Positions 50,238-62,400 of a stretch of 64,000 bases of DNA are shown one piece after another. The stretch is from Bacteroidia bacterium (GTDB lineage Bacteria > Bacteroidota > Bacteroidia > Bacteroidales > Paludibacteraceae). The stretch is taken from the NCBI GenBank assembly GCA_009930305.1, contig RZYM01000005.1:62001-126000 (forward strand), given 5' to 3'. Within the stretch, counting starts at the first letter, position 1, and each line of letters starts with the position of its first letter. Below the pieces are notes generated by a model. It searched no databases. It was not told where the DNA came from and was given only the letters and a program-made list of their open reading frames with translations. Made by a program: the position numbers and the translations under genes.

Positions 50238-51533
50238 ATGAAAAGAATGTTTTTTTCCTTGCTGACAATTCTGACTGTATTGTCTACTTTCGCGCAAGAA
50301 GGACAACCTCAAAGGATGTCATTAAATCTTAGTTTAAATGATGCTAAGCAATATGCAATAGAGCATAATCGTTCATTGCAAAATGCGTCATTGTCAATCA
50401 AGCAAGCTGAGGCTTCTCGTTGGCAAACTATTGCCACAATGTTGCCTCAAGCTAAAGCTAGCATGGACTATTCAAACATGTGTGGTTATAATATGCAAGT
50501 AGGCGGCTTTGCTATACCTATGAACCCCTCAGGAACTTTATCAATTAATGCATCTGTTGCTATTACAGGATCTCAGATAGTTGGGACTCTATTGAATAAT
50601 ATTGCAATTGAGATGTCCAATGTACAAGCAAAACAAACAGAACAAACTGTTTCTTCAAAAGTCACTACTACATATTACTCTATATTGGCAATGGAAGAAA
50701 CTGTTATTCTATTAGAGAAGAACCTCAAAAACATGCAAGATATCTACGCGCGTGCGCAGAATGCAGTTAATGTAGGAGCTTCAGAACAAACTACTGCTGA
50801 TCAAATTTCGGTTCAACTAGCATCATACCAAAGCAGTATCAATAGTACAAAACGTCAAGTTGAAACATTGTATAATATGTTACGTATATATTTAGGTGCA
50901 GGTGTTGATGTTGATATAGTACTTACTGAAAAACTTGAAGATTTGTTGAACATTGATACAACAATAGATTTGCTATCGTCAGATTTAGTTCTTGATAATA
51001 ATTATGACTATCAATTATTAACTAAAAATACTGAATTAGCAAAAAAACAGATAACACTTACAGCTATGGATTATGTTCCAAGTTTAAGCGGATACTACCA
51101 ATATTCTGCTAAAACATATTTTGGAGCAGCTGAGGGTATGAATACAACTCCTCCTAACATGGTAGGAGTTTCATTAGGTATTCCAATATGGTCAAGCGGT
51201 AAAAGAGCATCTGCGGTAACAGAAAAGAAATTGGCATATAAAGTTGCTCAAAATACTTTGGCTGATACCGAAGACCAATTAAAAGTTCAAGATAAACAAT
51301 TGAAGTATAATCTTAAATCTGCTTACGAAACATACGAAGTTCAAAAAAAGAACATTAAAGTAACACAAAGTGTGTTCGAAAATGTTTCTAAAAAATTCGA
51401 ATTCGGATATGCCTCAAGCACAGATGTTACTACAGCAACTCAAGAATTATTAACGGCTCAAACAAATTATATTTCTTCTATGTTGGAAATGGTTAATGCG
51501 TATATTAATTTAAAGAACTTGTTAAATAAATAA
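50238..51533 (+). CDS. TolC-family outer membrane efflux protein
   Basis: The outer-membrane channel of the tripartite pump. The 431-residue product has a signal peptide (cleavage near 17, after TFAQ) and two long repeats of the OEP fold: LSLNDAKQYAIEHNRSLQNA in part, and YVPSLSGYYQYSA, with heptad coiled coils (about 160-230 and 355-425) that build the periplasmic tunnel. The start at 50238 (MKRMFFSLL) was chosen because it opens the signal peptide; the frame from 50175 begins inside tetR. The membrane fusion gene follows after 90 bp. Confidence 0.93.
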   Translation: MKRMFFSLLTILTVLSTFAQEGQPQRMSLNLSLNDAKQYAIEHNRSLQNASLSIKQAEASRWQTIATMLPQAKASMDYSNMCGYNMQVGGFAIPMNPSGTLSINASVAITGSQIVGTLLNNIAIEMSNVQAKQTEQTVSSKVTTTYYSILAMEETVILLEKNLKNMQDIYARAQNAVNVGASEQTTADQISVQLASYQSSINSTKRQVETLYNMLRIYLGAGVDVDIVLTEKLEDLLNIDTTIDLLSSDLVLDNNYDYQLLTKNTELAKKQITLTAMDYVPSLSGYYQYSAKTYFGAAEGMNTTPPNMVGVSLGIPIWSSGKRASAVTEKKLAYKVAQNTLADTEDQLKVQDKQLKYNLKSAYETYEVQKKNIKVTQSVFENVSKKFEFGYASSTDVTTATQELLTAQTNYISSMLEMVNAYINLKNLLNK

Positions 51534-51623
51534 TTCTTCTGATGAATTTGAATTCATAAAATGCATTTGAAGTTGAAGTTATTGGACAAAACAAAAAAAT
51601 AACAAATATAATAATATAAAAAA

Positions 51624-52655
51624 ATGAAAAAGTTTAATATTTTGGCAATTGCAGCCATAGTAACATTTTCTTTAACCGCTTGTAGTGGAAATAAAAAAGA
51701 AGAAAAAACCGAAGAACGTGTCGAGAGGGTTCAAACACAAATTCTTCAACAAAAAGAAATTTCTCGTGAGATAAATCTTTCAACGACATTGCAAGGCTAT
51801 GAAACCATGAATATTGCGTCTTCAATAAACGGAATCATAGAACATATATATGTTGAAGTAGGTGATAAAGTATCAAAGGGACAATTATTAGTTCGCATGG
51901 ATCCTACTCAATATTCTACAACAAAATTAGCATACGCAAATTTAGGTGTAGAAATGGGACGTATGGAAGCATTGAAACAGGCAGGAAGTATTTCGCAACA
52001 AACGTATGATAAAACAAAAGTTCAATACGACCAAACAAAAGAAACCTTGGCATTGTACGAGACAAATACTTTTGTAAAAGCACAATATCCAGGATATATA
52101 TCTGCAAAGAATTTTGAAGATGGTGAGTTGTGTGCAGGACAAGCAATTTTGACTCTTACCCAAATTAATTTTTTAAAGGCTTTAATAAATATACCTGAAG
52201 CATACTTCCCATTCATAAAAGTTGGAATGCCGATCTCTATAGTGTCTGATATTTATCCTAATAAAACATTTAATGGTACAATTGAAATTGTGTATCCTAC
52301 CATAGATGTTAATTCTCATACATTTACAATAAAAGTAAAAGTACCTAATTTACAAGAATTGCTGCGTCCTGGTATGTATGTACATACAACAATACCAGTT
52401 GGTAAAGCAAAAACTTTAATTGTTCCTTATCAAGCTGTTTTAAAATTAATCGGTTCAAATGATCGTTATGTATTTTTTAATGATAATGGTAGAGCAAAAA
52501 GAGTTGATGTAATGTTGGGTCAACGTTTTGATGAAAATGTTGAGATAATAAACGAAGATATTAAAGAAGGTGATGAATTAGTAGTTACAGGACAAGCTCG
52601 CCTTGTTGATGGAGTGAAATTGAATGTCGTAAACGACTTTAATCCACAACAATAA
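51624..52655 (+). CDS. RND efflux periplasmic adaptor (membrane fusion protein), lipoprotein
   Basis: Links the inner-membrane pump to TolC. The 343-residue lipoprotein has lipobox LTAC (Cys near 20), the lipoyl half-motif VEVGDKVSKGQLLVRMDPTQ in part (GDKVSKGQLLVRMD, near 85), a short hairpin (about 105-140), then the second half GYISAKNFEDGELCAGQAIL in part, the beta-barrel domain (about 190-260, LRPGMYVHTTIPVG) and the membrane-proximal domain. The hairpin is short for the family. It precedes the pump gene by 27 bp. Confidence 0.93.
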   Translation: MKKFNILAIAAIVTFSLTACSGNKKEEKTEERVERVQTQILQQKEISREINLSTTLQGYETMNIASSINGIIEHIYVEVGDKVSKGQLLVRMDPTQYSTTKLAYANLGVEMGRMEALKQAGSISQQTYDKTKVQYDQTKETLALYETNTFVKAQYPGYISAKNFEDGELCAGQAILTLTQINFLKALINIPEAYFPFIKVGMPISIVSDIYPNKTFNGTIEIVYPTIDVNSHTFTIKVKVPNLQELLRPGMYVHTTIPVGKAKTLIVPYQAVLKLIGSNDRYVFFNDNGRAKRVDVMLGQRFDENVEIINEDIKEGDELVVTGQARLVDGVKLNVVNDFNPQQ

Positions 52656-52682
52656 TAGAATAATGAATAAAGTTATATAATT

Positions 52683-55600
52683 ATGAGTATTTACAAGACA
52701 GCCATTAATAAACCGATAACGACAATTCTTATATTCGTCGCGGTTATAATAATAGGTATATTTTCCTATTTGAAATTACCTATTGATCAATTTCCTCAAA
52801 TGGATCCTCCATATGTTATGGTATTAACAACATACGCAGGAGCCAATGCCAGTGAAATTGAAACAAATGTCAGCAAACTTCTAGAAAATAGTTTAAACTC
52901 TGTTGATGGATTAAAAGAAATTACATCAAAATCTAAGGATAACATTTCTGTTGTTACAATGGAGTTCGAGTGGGGTGTAAATATGGATGAGGCAGTAAAT
53001 GATATTCGATCGTACATAGATATGGTCAAAGACGACCTGCCTGAGGGAACATCAAATCCATTTATCTTTAAATTTAGTTCCAGTGCAATGCCTATTGCTC
53101 AATATGCAATTACTGCAGATGAAACTTATTCAGGATTGGATAAATTATTGAATGATGATGTAATACCTCAATTAAATCGTGTTGATGGTATAGGTAATAT
53201 ATCCTTGTCAGGATCTCCGGAACGTTACATATATGTAGATATTGATCAAGAAAAATTGGATGCATATCATATTCCTATAGAAACTGTTGGTGCTGCTGTT
53301 AGCAATAACAACTTAAACTTATCTTCAGGTAATGTTAAGATGGATAAAGAGCAATATCAATTGCAGGTAAGAAGTGAATATGTTGAAAGTTCTGAAATAA
53401 ACGACCTTGTTGTAACGACAACAGCACAAGGGAAACAAGTCTACGTTAGAGATATTGCAACAGTGCGCGATACTATTAAGGATCTTAATATGGAAGAAAA
53501 AATTAATAGTAGGGATGGTGTGCGTATGATCATTATGAAACAATCAGGTGCAAATACTGTTGAGATATGTAATGATGTTAGAAAAGAGATGGCTAAGATA
53601 AAAAAAACATTGCCATCAGATGTTCATATAGATGTTATATACGACTCATCCGAAAATATTCAAAACTCAATTGACTCTTTGCAAGAATCAATACTGTATG
53701 CATTAATCTTCGTAGTCTTAGTAATATTATTCTTCTTAGGTAAATGGAGGGCCACAATTATTATTGGTTTAGCTATCCCTATATCTTTGATAGTCGCGTT
53801 CATTTATTTGTTATTTGTAGATAGCTCTTTGAATATTATTTCACTTTGTTCATTAACAATCGCTATTGGTATGGTTGTGGATGATGCTATTGTAGTCTTA
53901 GAAAATATATCGACACATATTGACAGAGGTGAAAATCCGCGAGAAGCATCTATTTACGCAACAAACGAAGTTTGGATATCAGTTATTGCAACAACTTTAG
54001 TTATTGTAGTGGTATTCGTTCCACTTACAATGCTTACCGGTATGGCAGGTATATTATTTAAAGAATTAGGATGGATTGTTACAATAGTTGTATGTACATC
54101 AACTGTTATAGCAATTTCTTTAACTCCTATGTTATGTTCAAGACTTCTTAAGTCAAAGAAAGTACATATTGATGAAAATGGTAATTTGATAGAAGCAAAT
54201 GAAAAATTGGATTGGTATCAAAAGCATATAGTTGGATTCTTGAATAAAGTAGATGTATGGTATGCAAAAGCCTTGCATGTTTGTCTTACTCATAAAACGA
54301 TTACAATCATTTCTGTAGTAACATTATTTGTTCTATCTTTAATACCTGTATTTATGGGAGCTATAGGTACAGATTTTATGAACCAGAGTGATAATGGACG
54401 TTTAACTGTTAAGATTGAATTGCAACGCGGAACCCGTGTTGAAGAAACATCTAAAACAGCACGTCAATTAGAAGCTAGGTTTTCTACATTGGTACCTGAA
54501 ATTAGAATGATAACCACAACTGCCGGTTCAAATGATGATGCAGGTATTTCTGCTTTGTTTACCTCAACTACCAATAATAAGATTCAAATGACGGTTGTTT
54601 GTTCTAAAAAATATGAACGTAAACGTACAATATTTGAAATAGCTGAAGTACTTCGTAAAGAAATGGACCGTTATCCCGAAATTGTTGACTATAAATGCGA
54701 GGTTTCAAGTGGTATAGGTGGTGGAGGTGCATCTACAGTAGATGTTGAAATTTATGGTTACGATTTTGATACTACAACTAATTTCGCAGAAGCAGTTAAA
54801 CAAAAAATTAGCAAAAATGTAGTCGGTGCGCGTGATATTGATATTAGTCGTGATGAGGATCGTGCCGAATTAAAAATTGTTGTAGATAAAGAAAAAATTG
54901 CTAGTCATGGCTTAAGCTCATCAGCAGTATCTATGTATGTTAGAAATCGCGTAAACGGCTATACTGCAGGATATCTTAAAGAAGACGGAGATGAATATGA
55001 TATTCGTGTTCGTTTGAAAGAAGAGAATAGAAATTCTATATCTGATATAGAAAATATGACGATACCTACAGCTACAGGTAGTTTAATAAAACTTAGCGAG
55101 ATTGCATCGGTTCAAGAGTATTGGTGTCCTCCTGAGATAGAGCGTAAAAGTCGTCAACGAATTGTTACTGTTAGCGTAACACCATACGAAACATCTTTGG
55201 GAGAGTTAGCAACTGCAATTCAACAAGAAGTTAAAAAAATGGATATACCTGCAGGCGTAACAATCCGTTATGGTGGTGATTATGAAGATCAACAAGAAAC
55301 ATTCGGCGATTTAGGAATGTTGATGGCTTTGATTATCATTCTTGTGTATATTGTTATGGCATCACAATTCGAATCATTTGCAAAACCATTTATTATTATG
55401 ATGTCAGTGCCGTTTGCTATCACAGGTGTTATCTTTGCACTGCTAATTACAAAAACATCTCTTGATATGATTGGAGCATTAGGTGTTGTAATGTTAGTTG
55501 GTATAGTAGTTAAGAATGGTATCGTGTTAGTTGATTATACCAATTTAATGCGCGATAGAGGGTACGAGTTAAATAAAGCAATCGAAATGTCAGGCGCATC

Positions 55601-55853
55601 TCGTCTTCGTCCTGTATTGATGACTGCTTTGACTACAATATTAGGTATGGTACCAATGGCATTAAGTAGCGGCGAAGGCTCTGAAATGTGGCAACCTATG
55701 GGTATAGTCGTTATCGGCGGTTTGTTAGTTTCAACAATAGTAACCCTAATTGTTGTTCCTGTATTATATGCGATTATGTCAAAACATGGTGAACGTAATA
55801 AAGAAGGAAAGGCTCGTAAAGAGTTTATATTCATGCAATTATCAGATAAATAA
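52683..55853 (+). CDS. RND-family efflux pump, HAE1 type
   Basis: Proton-driven inner-membrane pump. The 1056-residue product has the AcrB layout: TM1 at about 10-30, first periplasmic part (about 35-335), TM2-6, a large second periplasmic part (about 555-870) and TM8-12. The paired Asp in TM4 (GMVVDDAIVVLENI, near 405) is the proton-relay signature of the hydrophobe/amphiphile class rather than of heavy-metal pumps. The opening has KLPIDQFPQMDPPYVMV in part. Complete length. It probably exports drugs, bile acids or other amphiphiles. The PII-like gene follows after 6 bp. Confidence 0.95.
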   Translation: MSIYKTAINKPITTILIFVAVIIIGIFSYLKLPIDQFPQMDPPYVMVLTTYAGANASEIETNVSKLLENSLNSVDGLKEITSKSKDNISVVTMEFEWGVNMDEAVNDIRSYIDMVKDDLPEGTSNPFIFKFSSSAMPIAQYAITADETYSGLDKLLNDDVIPQLNRVDGIGNISLSGSPERYIYVDIDQEKLDAYHIPIETVGAAVSNNNLNLSSGNVKMDKEQYQLQVRSEYVESSEINDLVVTTTAQGKQVYVRDIATVRDTIKDLNMEEKINSRDGVRMIIMKQSGANTVEICNDVRKEMAKIKKTLPSDVHIDVIYDSSENIQNSIDSLQESILYALIFVVLVILFFLGKWRATIIIGLAIPISLIVAFIYLLFVDSSLNIISLCSLTIAIGMVVDDAIVVLENISTHIDRGENPREASIYATNEVWISVIATTLVIVVVFVPLTMLTGMAGILFKELGWIVTIVVCTSTVIAISLTPMLCSRLLKSKKVHIDENGNLIEANEKLDWYQKHIVGFLNKVDVWYAKALHVCLTHKTITIISVVTLFVLSLIPVFMGAIGTDFMNQSDNGRLTVKIELQRGTRVEETSKTARQLEARFSTLVPEIRMITTTAGSNDDAGISALFTSTTNNKIQMTVVCSKKYERKRTIFEIAEVLRKEMDRYPEIVDYKCEVSSGIGGGGASTVDVEIYGYDFDTTTNFAEAVKQKISKNVVGARDIDISRDEDRAELKIVVDKEKIASHGLSSSAVSMYVRNRVNGYTAGYLKEDGDEYDIRVRLKEENRNSISDIENMTIPTATGSLIKLSEIASVQEYWCPPEIERKSRQRIVTVSVTPYETSLGELATAIQQEVKKMDIPAGVTIRYGGDYEDQQETFGDLGMLMALIIILVYIVMASQFESFAKPFIIMMSVPFAITGVIFALLITKTSLDMIGALGVVMLVGIVVKNGIVLVDYTNLMRDRGYELNKAIEMSGASRLRPVLMTALTTILGMVPMALSSGEGSEMWQPMGIVVIGGLLVSTIVTLIVVPVLYAIMSKHGERNKEGKARKEFIFMQLSDK

Positions 55854-55859
55854 AAAAAT

Positions 55860-56153
55860 ATGAAATCAGTATTTATAGTTTTCAATCAAGCAAACACCGA
55901 ACGTGTAGAATATATGTTGGATCAACTAAAAGTAAGCGGATTTACTTTTTTTGAAGAGATACAAGGTAGGGGAACTAATGGAGGAGAACCAAGAAGAGGT
56001 ACTCACACTTGGCCTGAGATGAATTCTGCCATTATGGCGGTTGTAGAAGATGATCAAGTTCCGGCACTACTTAGTACGGTTAAAAAACTTGACAATAGAA
56101 ACAAAGAAGTTGGCGTGCGCGCATTCGTATGGAATATTGAACAAACAGTTTAA
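55860..56153 (+). CDS. PII-like protein linked to the RND pump
   Basis: A 97-residue soluble protein whose pattern is beta-alpha-beta, loop, beta-alpha-beta, the ferredoxin-like PII fold: KSVFIVFNQANTERVEYMLDQL in part, then the loop GRGTNGGEPRRGTHTWPEMN (about 38-57) in the place of the PII T-loop, then SAIMAVVEDDQVPALLSTVK in part. The loop has no Tyr at the uridylylation position of GlnB. Similar genes beside RND pumps are known to me in Bacteroidota; their function is not. It is translated 6 bp after the pump gene and is followed by the operon terminator, so it may sense a small molecule for, or bind, the pump. Confidence 0.8.
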   Translation: MKSVFIVFNQANTERVEYMLDQLKVSGFTFFEEIQGRGTNGGEPRRGTHTWPEMNSAIMAVVEDDQVPALLSTVKKLDNRNKEVGVRAFVWNIEQTV

Positions 56154-56177
56154 TTTTAGCTAATTAAATGATGATTG

Positions 56178-56217
56178 AATACCGGATGTCTAGAAATGGA
56201 TATTCGGTATTTTTTTT
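56178..56217 (+). terminator. Intrinsic terminator of the efflux operon
   Basis: A 13-bp stem (56178-56190 and 56199-56211) with two G-U pairs and an 8-base loop, followed by a T run to 56217. Confidence 0.87.
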
Positions 56218-56310
56218 GTCAAATGTTAAAATTTAAAGCGTAATTTGCCAAAAGTTATCAACAAATATGCTGTTAAACACAATATTTTTTCCAGTGAAAC
56301 GTTTTTTAAC

Positions 56311-56318
56311 TAACTTTG
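56311..56318 (+). promoter_or_regulatory. Promoter -7 element for the giant repeat protein
   Basis: TAACTTTG (TAnnTTTG). The start near 56324 gives a leader of about 77 nt. No TTG at -33. Confidence 0.5.
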
Positions 56319-56340
56319 CACATTCGTTTTTTAATGTGCA
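56317..56340 (+). repeat. Inverted repeat overlapping the start of the giant-protein transcript
   Basis: TGCACATT (56317-56324) and AATGTGCA (56333-56340) pair perfectly around an 8-base loop. The repeat overlaps the end of the -7 element and the predicted start, so it may be an operator or a 5' stem. Confidence 0.45.
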
Positions 56341-56400
56341 AGTCATATAAAATTGAATTATGTATATTATAGTGGAATAGAAATTACTAAAAACTAAATA

Positions 56401-59400
56401 ATGAGAAAAACTAAATTTTCTACTGCTTCGGCACTTTTATTATTATTTTTGGGATTTGCAGGTTTTACATCTGCTCAACAATTGGCCAATAGTAACTTTG
56501 AAAGTTGGGGAAATTCTTTTGATGGTAATCCTCAACCATCAAATTGGACAGGTTCTAATGTTACACAGGTTGGTATGAATTTTACTTTAGTATACCAATC
56601 AACAGATGCTCATACCGGATCATATAGTGTTAAAATGGCTGACAAAGAAGTCGGCGCCATGGGAATTACCGAAATTTCACCTTCATGGTTGACTTTAGGA
56701 ACTCCTTGGAGCTATTTGGAAGGCTTGAGTACATCTTCTGCTACTGCAGGTACCGATGGTGGTATAAGTTTTGCATATCGTCCTGATACAATGGCGGTAT
56801 GGATTAAACGCCAATCAAATGGTTTAGAAGATATGAACCTTGTTTGTTATTCGTGGAGAGGCCAATCGAAAGGAGAGAAATATTTGAATAAAGGAAATGG
56901 TTGTACATCAACTACTCACTACAATGAAGAATCGGATATTAGGCAATCTACAGATAAAAACAGTTGTGGAACAAGTGTTCAAGCAACGCAAGTAGCAGAA
57001 GGTTTGTTGCGTACAAAAACTGTATATAATAGTTGGACATTAGTTAAGGTACCTATTACATATTATAATGACCTGATACCAGAAAAGATGAATATAATCC
57101 TTTCTGCAAGTAATTATCCTAATTTCAGAGCAAATGGTGGTTTATATGATGGTAATTCATTGTTAGTAGATGATATTAGTCTTATTTATAGTTCTAAAAT
57201 TCATGGAATTCGTTTAAACGGCATCGCATTGCCTGGATTTAAAACTAATACCACTGAGTATACCTACGAAATTGCAAAAGGAGCTTCGATACCTACAATA
57301 ACATGCTATCGTAGTGGTCGTCTGTTGAGCGGAAGTGAAATATCCGTTAAATATGGTGCTGTCGGAACTCCAACTGAAATTACTGTAAAAGCTGAAGATG
57401 GAAGTTCTACAACAACGTATAAGGTAACATTTGTATATACACGTTCGCAAAACTGTAAATTAAATGAAATATCGGTTAATGGTACTCCTATATCAGGCTT
57501 CAACGGTGCTGTAACCAATTACACAGTAGCATTACCATTCGGAACTACAGAATTTCCGACTATTACTTATACAAAAGGAGATGAATATCAAACAGTTACA
57601 ATTGAACCTTGTGCAATTCCTGGTACGGCAAAAGTTGTTGTAACTGCTGAAAATCCTGATTATAGCAACACATACTTAATTAACTTTACAGTAGGTGAAT
57701 TAACTGATACCACTTTGCAAGATATATTGGTAAATGGAGTTTCAATAACAGGCTACGCTCCTACAAAGACTATATATAACGTAAACGTGCCTGTAGGAAC
57801 AACAGAAGCTCCGGTTTTATCTTACAAGTCTGCTTATGCTGATGGCTTACAAACAATTGTAATCAGTCAAAAAGGATTAAGCGAAACTTCAACAATTACG
57901 GTATCTGCTCCGGGAGCTTCAACATCACGTATTTATAAGATTAGTTATAATATTACAGAGTCATCTTATTCATACTTACAGGATATTAAATTAGATGGAG
58001 TTACTCTAACAGATTTCAACCCGTTAACACTTACATATACTTGCAATTTACCTCAAGGGACTACAACTCAACCGGTTGTTACATGGACACAAGGTGATGC
58101 ATATCAAACAGTAAGCAAAGAAGATGGTGGTATTGATGGCATTACGAAAATTACCGTTAAGGCACAAAATGGAGTTAATACTTCTATATATAGAATATCC
58201 TTTACTTCAGTAAAATCATCAAATTCGAAATTAACTGATTTAAAATTAGATGGTGTTACTCTTACTGATTTTTCTTCAGATAATACATCGTATACTTGTA
58301 ATCTTCCAATTGGTACAACTACATTGCCAGATATTACATGGACACAAGGTGATTCATATCAAAATGTTGTTCCAACATATGGTGGAGTTAATGGTCTAAC
58401 CAAAATAACAGTATATGCTCAAGATAATACTGTTACAGTTTATTCAATATCATTTTCAGTATCTCAAGCAAATGTATCAACATTGAAAGATATCTTATTA
58501 GATGGTGTGTCTTTGGTTGGCTTCAATCCAAATACAACATCATATAATGTAGAGCTAACAAGAGGAACAACTAGTTTACCTGCTATCACGTGGGTAGCTT
58601 ATGATGAGTATCAAAAAATAACAAAATTAGATGGTGGTATAAGTGGTGATACGCGTATTACAGTAAAAGCTCAATCCGGAGCGATAACTGTATATGTATT
58701 GTCATTTTCAGTAGCAAAATCATCAAATGCATTACTTAGTGATATCAAAGTAGGTGGAGAATCATTAACTGGTTTTGCTTCTGAAACATTCGAATATGAT
58801 TATGTATTACCAAGTGGAACAACTATTCTTCCTGAAATTAGCTATACTAAAGCTGATTCATATCAAAAGGTATCAGTATTGAAGAACGGTGTTAGTGGTA
58901 TCACTGATATTAAGGTAACTGCAGAAGATGGAACCGAATCGGTTTACAAAATATCTTTCTCTGTTGAAAAATCAGAGAATGCAGCTTTAAAAGACATTAA
59001 AGTAGGAGGTGTTTCGCTACCTGATTTTGACCCTAATACATTTAATTACACTTATGTATTAGCTGCAGGTGTAACACAATGTCCTGATGTTACTGTAGAA
59101 AAGAACGAAGGACAATCAGTTACTATTGTAGTACCCAAATTAACAGGTATAGCTCGCATCGAGGTTGTACCTGAAGTTGGATCTAAAAATGTTTATACTA
59201 TCAACTTTACATATCAACAGTCAGATAATTCCAAACTTGCCGATTTGTTGGTAGATGGAGTTTCAATTAGCGGTTTCTCGTCTGAAACTACTCAGTATAG
59301 TTATGTATTGCCTCAAGGTACTACAGAATTACCATCTATCACATATCTTAAAGCCGAAGATTCTCAAATAGTTGAACTTACAGAAAATGGTGTAAACGGA

Positions 59401-62400
59401 ACGAGTACAATATCGGTAAAAGCTGAGAATGCCTCAGTAACAACATATCAGATAACCTTTTCTGTTGTTAAATCTTCAAATGCATATTTAGCAGATATCC
59501 AAATTGCAGGTTCTTCACTGATAGAGTTTGAAGAAACAACATATACATATAATTATGTATTACCTGAAGGTACTACAAGTTTGCCTATTTTTAAACCAAT
59601 AAAGGCTGATCCGGGTCAGGTAATTTCAGTATCATTACCTTCATTACAAGGAACGGCATCTGTTGTTGTTACATCTGAAGACGGATCGGCAACAAATAAG
59701 TATTTCGTTAATTTTGCATTCGAAAACAAGTCAGATGCAGTTCTTGAAAATATTTTTTTAGATGGTGTTGCATTGACAGATTTCTCTTCAAGCGTATATA
59801 CATATAATGTTACATTGCCTGTAGGAAGTGCTAAGCCTATTGTGTCTTACGATAAATCGTATGGTTCGCAAGTCGTTATATCATTAAATGATGCCAATCA
59901 AACAGAATTATCTGTATATGCTGAAGACGGAACATTGAGTAAATACGTAATCAATTTCTCATATGTTGCTAATAACAATGCTTTATTAGCAGATTTACAG
60001 GTTTACGAAAATGCTTCTCAAACATTTGTATCATTAGCCGACTTCTCTTCAGATAAGTTTGATTATTCAAAAACAATATCTTTAGGAAGTACAGACATAC
60101 CTACTATTAATCCTGTACCTGCAACTGCCGGTCAGACTATTACAATTACTTACGGACAAGTTAATGCAAGTACAAATATTCATGTAGTTGCAGAAGATGG
60201 TGTAACAACTGCAGATTATGTAATTGATTTTTCTGTTGAAAAATCTACCGAAAATTCTTTGACAAATATTTCAGTTGGAGGTAACGATGTACCTGGTTTT
60301 GATCCTGACGTATTAAACTATGTTATGACTTTACCTTATGGTACTAAAACCGTTCCTACAATTACTTATGATAAAAATTATTTTGGCGAAACAGTTCAAT
60401 TAACTGCATCAGACATTAATTCGGTATCATATTTAAAGGTAATTGCTGAGGATGGTTCATCTCGCATATATTCTTTGCAGTTTAATGTTTCGGAATCAGG
60501 TCTAGAAAATGTATTATCTACAATTATGCTTGACGATGAAGCTGTAAGCGGTTTCTCTGCAAATCAATATACTTACGATATAGTATTGCCATTCGGAACA
60601 ACTCAAATGCCTGATATATCTTATGTTAAGAGATATGAGGAACAGACAGTTGCTACAACTATTTCCGGGATGTCAAAAATAGAATTAAGAGTCAAATCTA
60701 ATCAAGTTGGTGTTGCAGATGCTATTTATTCAATTAATTTCACTGTGGCTCAATATCAGAGTACTGTTTTATCGGATATAAAACTAGATAATGTTTCATT
60801 GACAGGTTTTAATTCTTATAAAACTAAATATGTAGTATTGTTAACTAGTATTCCATCATCAATTGATGCTATTAGTCCTGCAACTAACATAATTGCAGAA
60901 AAGATTATAAACACAACTAATCATGTAAGATTTACAGTTTCTAATACCTTTAACTCGGAAACCATTACTTATGATTTGTATTTACACTATACAAATGATG
61001 TTATACCTAATGGTGAATTTACGTCGTGGACTACACCTAAATATAATGCCTCACGAGGTGCGGTTAAACCGACAATGTGGAATGTTCCTGCCGACGCTGC
61101 TGAAAAGAAAACGATTTTTTCGACTTCCTATACAGGAACTGAGGTCGCCAATGTTAATAACACAATAGCTCATTTTACTACTACCTATTGGTCTGTATTG
61201 GGAGGTGCAATTCCTGCGGTTGCTACTATTGGCGATATAGCCTGCACATTAAAGGTTGCGGGACAAACGACTGTTTCTTATAGCGGTGGTATAGCGTTTA
61301 GAAATACACCTGATGTGGCCTCAATACGCTATAATCTGGCTACAGTAAAAGGAAATGGGGCTTTGTTTGCCTTTAATTTTGATGGAGTAGATTACAATTA
61401 TACGACCTCTTCGAAAACTTCCGATTATGTAGTATACAACCATCCATTGGCTTTGTCTGGTAAGTCGCCTGCTCAAATGAATATTGCGATTAATGCGACG
61501 AATCAAACTTCCGGAATGCTAGCCGGTAATGAAGGGGCAAGTTTATACGTTGATTATATTCGGTTCCAATATTCATCTAAAATTTCATCAATCTCGGTTA
61601 ATGGAGTAACAGCAGGATTATCAGGAACAACAGCAAATGCAAATATTGAGTCTGAATATTGTGGTTTGCCTAAGATTGATATAGTAGGTCAAGTATCAGA
61701 TCAAGAATATGATATTGTTTATGGAGATGAAAATGGTGGCCAACGTGTAGTTAGCATACGTTCTTATGCTGAGGATAAAACCTATACAGATTATACTTTA
61801 AATATTACACGTCCAATATCTTCAAATACTAATTTATCAAATATCACTGTAAACGGAGTATCTATTTCAGATTTCTCTGCTGATAAATATGAATATACAC
61901 AGAATGTATCTAAAGGCACTAAATTAGTTCCTGATGTGGTTGCATATGGAGTTTCTTCATATCAAACCATAACATCGCAAATTAATGACAATGCTTGCAT
62001 AATAAATGTAACTGCCGAAAATGGTGCTACTGCAACATATACAATCAATTTTGTTGAAACTTATTTGAGTGATGCAACTTTGGCAAATCTATCAGTAAGT
62101 GGTTATGATATATCATACCAAGCTGATAATAATGAATATGATGTAGTATTAGCAGCTGCTACAAAAGAATTACCAATTATTAATTTCCAAAAACGTACAG
62201 ATGGACAAATTGTTATTCTTACAGAAGGAAATGTAAATGGCTTGTCTACAATAAATGTAGTTGCTGAAGATGGTGTTACATCAAATACGTATTCAATTAA
62301 CTTTAGTGTGGCTCCTTTTGATAATACGACTTCGAAATTATCAGGCATGTCAATAGTTGATGCAATGAACCCACTAGTATTTAATTCTGATGTTTATGAA

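Noticed and set aside
55535..55885. Minus-strand frame of 116 codons at the end of the RND pump gene
   Set aside because: Antisense to the pump and to the PII-like gene start; no supporting motif.
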